Below, one piece after another: positions 41,115-43,412 of a stretch of DNA of 43,412 nucleotides; the stretch's first letter is position 1, and each line of letters opens with the position of its first letter. The DNA is from Bacteroidales bacterium (GTDB taxonomy: Bacteria; Bacteroidota; Bacteroidia; Bacteroidales; Paludibacteraceae), in assembly GCA_015061165.1 (NCBI GenBank), contig SUXC01000020.1, forward strand, positions 1 to 43,412, in the 5' to 3' direction. The translations under genes and the position numbers were made by a program. The notes under the pieces were generated by a model that was not told the DNA's origin, did no database searches, and saw only the letters and a program-made list of their open reading frames with translations.

Positions 41115-42305
41115 TTATTTAAGTAGTTCTGGCAATGTGCGATACGAACAATATGCATCAAAGTCTTGCACATGCTCTTGGTCACCATCATACAATACGC
41201 ATGTAGAAACCAAACGTTCCCTCAATGTCTTTTGCAAATACTGCAAACCGTCAAAATAATCGGTTCGATACGTCTTACCCGACTTAATCTCAAAAGCGTG
41301 CAGGTTTCCCTCTGGCATTACTTGCAACACATCTACTTCATGCTTACCTTGATCGCGGTAGAAATACAAATCTGCTCGCTCGCCACGATTGTAGAAATGT
41401 TTATAGAAATCATTGAGTACCATATTCTCAAACAAGTTTCCTCGTAGCGGATGTATTGCCAATTGTTCCTCAGAACGAATACCCATCAGCCATGCAGCCA
41501 ATCCTGTGTCGTAGAAATAGAGTTTTGGCGTCTTGGTCAAACGCTTGCCGATATTGGCATAGTAGGGTTGCAAACGATAAATGACATACGATGCCTCCAA
41601 TATACTAATCCACGATTGAATAGTTGGTACACTCACGCCCACTTCTGTCGCTAAGTTAGAAGCGATACACTCCGAGCCAATACGCCCTGCGCAGAGGCGG
41701 ATGAAAGTGTGGAACTGGCTAAGTTCCTTGATGTTAATCATGCTGCGCAAGTCGCGCTCTACATAGGTAGTATAGTAGTTGCTCAATAGCAGATAGCGGC
41801 CTTCATCATCCGTTTGCCATATAGCAGGGTAACCGCCACGCAGAATACGCATATCCGTGCTTGTATCTGGATAGACGGTGTCAATCTCCTCAGAAGAAAG
41901 GGGCAAAAGTGTCAAAACTGCAGTACGACCTGCCATGGATTGTGATACTTGTTGCATCAGTGCAAAATTGGCACTACCAGTGACAATGAACTTGCTACGC
42001 TGTCCACCAGCGAAATTCTGCTCATCCACCAGCACTTGCAGATAGGAGAATATCTCAGGAAAACGTTGTGCTTCGTCAATAATCATGCCCTCGCTGTGTT
42101 TGGTGAGAAATGCCTTTGGATCATGTTGCACCATAGCTAAGGTGGCAGAATCCTCCATGTTGTAGTAAGGCAACTCTGCAAAGAGTTTTCTGCATAATGT
42201 CGTCTTGCCCGATTGGCGTGGTCCCGTGAGTGTCAAGACAGAGAAATAGCGAAATATATTCGTTATCGAAGAGAGCAACTGTCTGTTAATGAGTTTATTA
42301 TCCAT
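41115..42305 (-). CDS. AAA-type ATPase with DUF4143 C-terminal domain
   Basis: This encodes 396 residues. Walker A GPRQSGKT (28-35), Walker B MIIDEAQRFPE (~74-84), sensor VTGSANFALM, then the DUF4143 part with a winged-helix-like middle and a nuclease-like end (LFENMVLNDFYKHF, HEVDVLQV, AFEIKSGK), the pattern of a restriction-endonuclease-like fold. The family is abundant and patchily distributed in gut bacteria. Its role is unknown, with proposals including DNA processing and toxin-like function. It stands alone behind its own promoter, and the sequence GCATAAATGGCAG lies at both sides of the gene. Confidence 0.92.
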   Translation of the reverse strand: MDNKLINRQLLSSITNIFRYFSVLTLTGPRQSGKTTLCRKLFAELPYYNMEDSATLAMVQHDPKAFLTKHSEGMIIDEAQRFPEIFSYLQVLVDEQNFAGGQRSKFIVTGSANFALMQQVSQSMAGRTAVLTLLPLSSEEIDTVYPDTSTDMRILRGGYPAIWQTDDEGRYLLLSNYYTTYVERDLRSMINIKELSQFHTFIRLCAGRIGSECIASNLATEVGVSVPTIQSWISILEASYVIYRLQPYYANIGKRLTKTPKLYFYDTGLAAWLMGIRSEEQLAIHPLRGNLFENMVLNDFYKHFYNRGERADLYFYRDQGKHEVDVLQVMPEGNLHAFEIKSGKTYRTDYFDGLQYLQKTLRERLVSTCVLYDGDQEHVQDFDAYCSYRTLPELLK

Positions 42306-42318
42306 TATTTTGACAAAT

Positions 42319-42335
42319 TTAAAGTTGAACTTTAA
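42319..42335. promoter_or_regulatory. Palindrome in the leader of the DUF4143 ATPase gene
   Basis: TTAAAGTT-G-AACTTTAA, perfect 8-bp arms, between the promoter and the ATG at 42305; a possible operator. Confidence 0.5.
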
Positions 42336-42348
42336 TTTTTACACGGTG

Positions 42349-42380
42349 CAAAGGTAGTGAAATATTTTTGATTGAGCAAG
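42349..42380 (-). promoter_or_regulatory. Bacteroidota promoter of the DUF4143 ATPase gene
   Basis: On the - strand CTTG (42377-42380), 20 bp, TACCTTTG (42349-42356). Confidence 0.7.
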
Positions 42381-42397
42381 AGTTGTGCAAATAAAAA

Positions 42398-42430
42398 TGC
42401 CATTTATGCGAAAATTTTGCATAAATGGCA
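42398..42430. repeat. Near-perfect 33-bp palindrome
   Basis: TGCCATTTATGC (42398-42409) and GCATAAATGGCA (42419-42430) are fully complementary. The centre GAAAATTTT continues the symmetry apart from one extra G. A copy of one arm (TGCATAAATGGCAG) also lies at 41079-41091, on the other side of the ATPase gene. Confidence 0.75.
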
Positions 42431-42437
42431 GGGGAAT

Positions 42438-42466
42438 CATATCCGATTGGACATAAATCGGATATG
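42438..42466. repeat. Perfect inverted repeat next to the 33-bp palindrome
   Basis: CATATCCGAT (42438-42447) and ATCGGATATG (42457-42466) with a 9-nt spacer. Only 7 bp separate it from the previous palindrome. Confidence 0.7.
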
Positions 42467-42524
42467 GTGTAATTGTTTGTTTGTCAAAGTGTTACAAAAT
42501 TCACCTCCGATAATGCCTGCAAAG

Positions 42525-42556
42525 TATGGAAAAAACGCGTTTTTGTAGTACCTTTG
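42525..42556 (+). promoter_or_regulatory. Promoter of the DUF3987 gene (weak -33)
   Basis: TACCTTTG (42549-42556) is a clear -7. The -33 position 20 bp upstream reads TATG, a poor match. Confidence 0.6.
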
Positions 42557-42632
42557 CAGTCGATTTCGAAAGCTAACCTCCTGCTCCCGTTGGTCGCGAA
42601 ATCTAAACTATCTAAACTAATAAACGGGGGAT

Positions 42633-42734
42633 ATGGTTAACAACAACATAAACAACATTAATCAACAACATATTGCGCCCAAAACAACACATTGGGCGCT
42701 CAAGGGAAAACACAAAGTGTCAATAGGTATATAA
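42633..42734 (+). CDS. 33-codon leader ORF upstream of the DUF3987 gene
   Basis: ATG at 42633 encodes an Asn/Gln-rich start (MVNNNINNINQQH) and a basic end (LKGKHKVSIGI), stopping 39 bp before the next gene. GGGGGAT precedes it. A hairpin (42675-42699) lies within it. It could be a leader peptide or a small protein. Confidence 0.4.
   Translation: MVNNNINNINQQHIAPKTTHWALKGKHKVSIGI
42675..42699 (+). promoter_or_regulatory. Hairpin in the DUF3987 leader
   Basis: GCGCCCAA (42675-42682) pairs with TTGGGCGC (42692-42699), loop 9 nt, inside the small leader ORF; an attenuation-like or stability element. Confidence 0.55.
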
Positions 42735-42773
42735 ATACCTAATCAATAATCTAAACTAAAACATATTTTCATT

Positions 42774-43412
42774 ATGAACAAATCTAATTTGATTACCGAG
42801 AAGCAAGACCTTCTCATCACCCCTTACTTGGCTGAGGGACAGTTACCCACCCTGCTTGAGCAAGCTGTTTCTGTCGCTCCCGCTGGCGAGACACGCGACA
42901 TGCTGCTACTCTCCTTACTCACCAACTGCGCCTACGCCCTGCCCGCTATGCGTATGCTCCACGGTCGCCCTCATCACACCTACAGCCCCGAACTGCTGAC
43001 CATGATTGTCGCCCCTGCTGCCTCGGGCAAAAGTATCATGAACTACGGACGACTTTTGCTTCAGGCAATCGAGGGTTGCAACGGCAAACAGGTGTATATC
43101 CCTGCCAACTCGTCCGCCTCAGCCCTGCTGAAGATGATGGATGAGTACGACGGTCGCGGTATTGTCTTCGCCACGGAGATGGACACCCTCACGCAAACAC
43201 TCCGCGCTGCCTATGGTCAGTTTGGCGATATTGTCCGCTGTATCTTCGAACACGAGACCGTCAGCCAACTCCGTCGCCAAAACAACGAGTTCATTGAGAT
43301 TCGCTCTCCGCGTATCGCTATGCTTCTTTCAGGCACGCCCAACCAAGTGTCGCCTCTGCTGCGCAACCGCGAGAACGGACTCATGTCCCGCTTCGCCTGC
43401 TATGTGGTCAAT
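42774..43412 (+). CDS. DUF3987-type protein of mobile elements, 3' truncated
   Basis: The frame runs from ATG 42774 off the end of the window; 213 residues are visible. A P-loop-like APAASGKS is at 80-87, followed by a Walker-B-like IVFATEMDTLTQ, RIAMLLSGTPNQV and LRNRENGLMSRFACY, the pattern of DUF3987 proteins. These primase/helicase-like ATPases sit at the front of Bacteroidota integrative and other mobile elements, often with a BT4734/VirE-type domain. The coding sequence is noticeably richer in G+C than the A+T-rich leader. It suggests that a mobile element or its remnant begins near 42.4 kb and continues beyond the window. Confidence 0.8.
   Translation, partial: MNKSNLITEKQDLLITPYLAEGQLPTLLEQAVSVAPAGETRDMLLLSLLTNCAYALPAMRMLHGRPHHTYSPELLTMIVAPAASGKSIMNYGRLLLQAIEGCNGKQVYIPANSSASALLKMMDEYDGRGIVFATEMDTLTQTLRAAYGQFGDIVRCIFEHETVSQLRRQNNEFIEIRSPRIAMLLSGTPNQVSPLLRNRENGLMSRFACYVVN

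Overview
The window looks like the chromosome of an uncultured member of the Bacteroidales (Bacteroidota). Three observations support this. PorX, the response regulator of type IX secretion, is present. Almost every transcription unit has the Bacteroidota promoter pair TTTG - 20 bp - TAnnTTTG. Several secreted proteins share a C-terminal tail of the T9SS-sorting kind. Gene density is normal, with no rRNA, tRNA or CRISPR array.

Layout. 1-869 is the 3' end of a secreted beta-sandwich protein. 948-1292 (-) encodes a small cysteine-rich lipoprotein. 1440-5705 (+) is a run of PASTA protein, RluD-type pseudouridine synthase, PorX and an endo/exonuclease/phosphatase-fold protein. 5870-8475 (-) is a two-component system: an NtrC-type sigma-54 activator and its histidine kinase. 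8579-14328 (-) is an ABC export operon (permease, LolD/MacB-type ATPase, permease). 14617-17210 (+) holds an acetyltransferase, a KilA-N protein and a small secreted protein, with a long rod-shaped inverted-repeat element in the last gap. 17444-18700 (-) is the periplasmic adaptor and 21419-22825 (-) the TolC-type outer-membrane factor; between them (+) lie a periplasmic protein, an ECF sigma factor and a possible anti-sigma. 23080-28468 (-) is M16 protease, FtsH and RsfS. 28951-30078 (-) is a second ECF sigma with a membrane partner. 30269-32169 (+) is uridine kinase and a split chromate transporter. 32164-35605 (-) is YihY, an S41 protease and dCMP deaminase. 35850-40956 (-) holds a lipoprotein, a TPR/membrane regulator and a C10 cysteine protease. 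41115-42305 (-) is a DUF4143 ATPase, and 42774-end (+) is the start of a DUF3987 protein of mobile-element type.

The main discovery is a local sigma-54 regulon. The export permease operon, the adaptor gene and the TolC gene are separated by unrelated genes. Each nevertheless carries the same architecture: a TTGGCACG-N4-TTG(C/G) promoter and, 54-55 bp further upstream, two tandem 17-bp dyads (TGTAAAG-N3-CTTTACA and a degenerate copy) exactly 23 bp apart. The adjacent NtrC-type regulator/kinase pair is the obvious candidate activator, so the parts read as one dedicated tripartite efflux system under enhancer control.

Other structure not explained by genes: three intergenic arrays with a strict 11-bp period whose motif drifts along the array; two families of short dispersed repeats found both between genes and in frame inside protein linkers; a ~133-nt near-fully paired rod; paired perfect palindromes near 21.3 kb and 42.4 kb; and a duplicated start region upstream of rsfS that creates an 8-codon upstream ORF.
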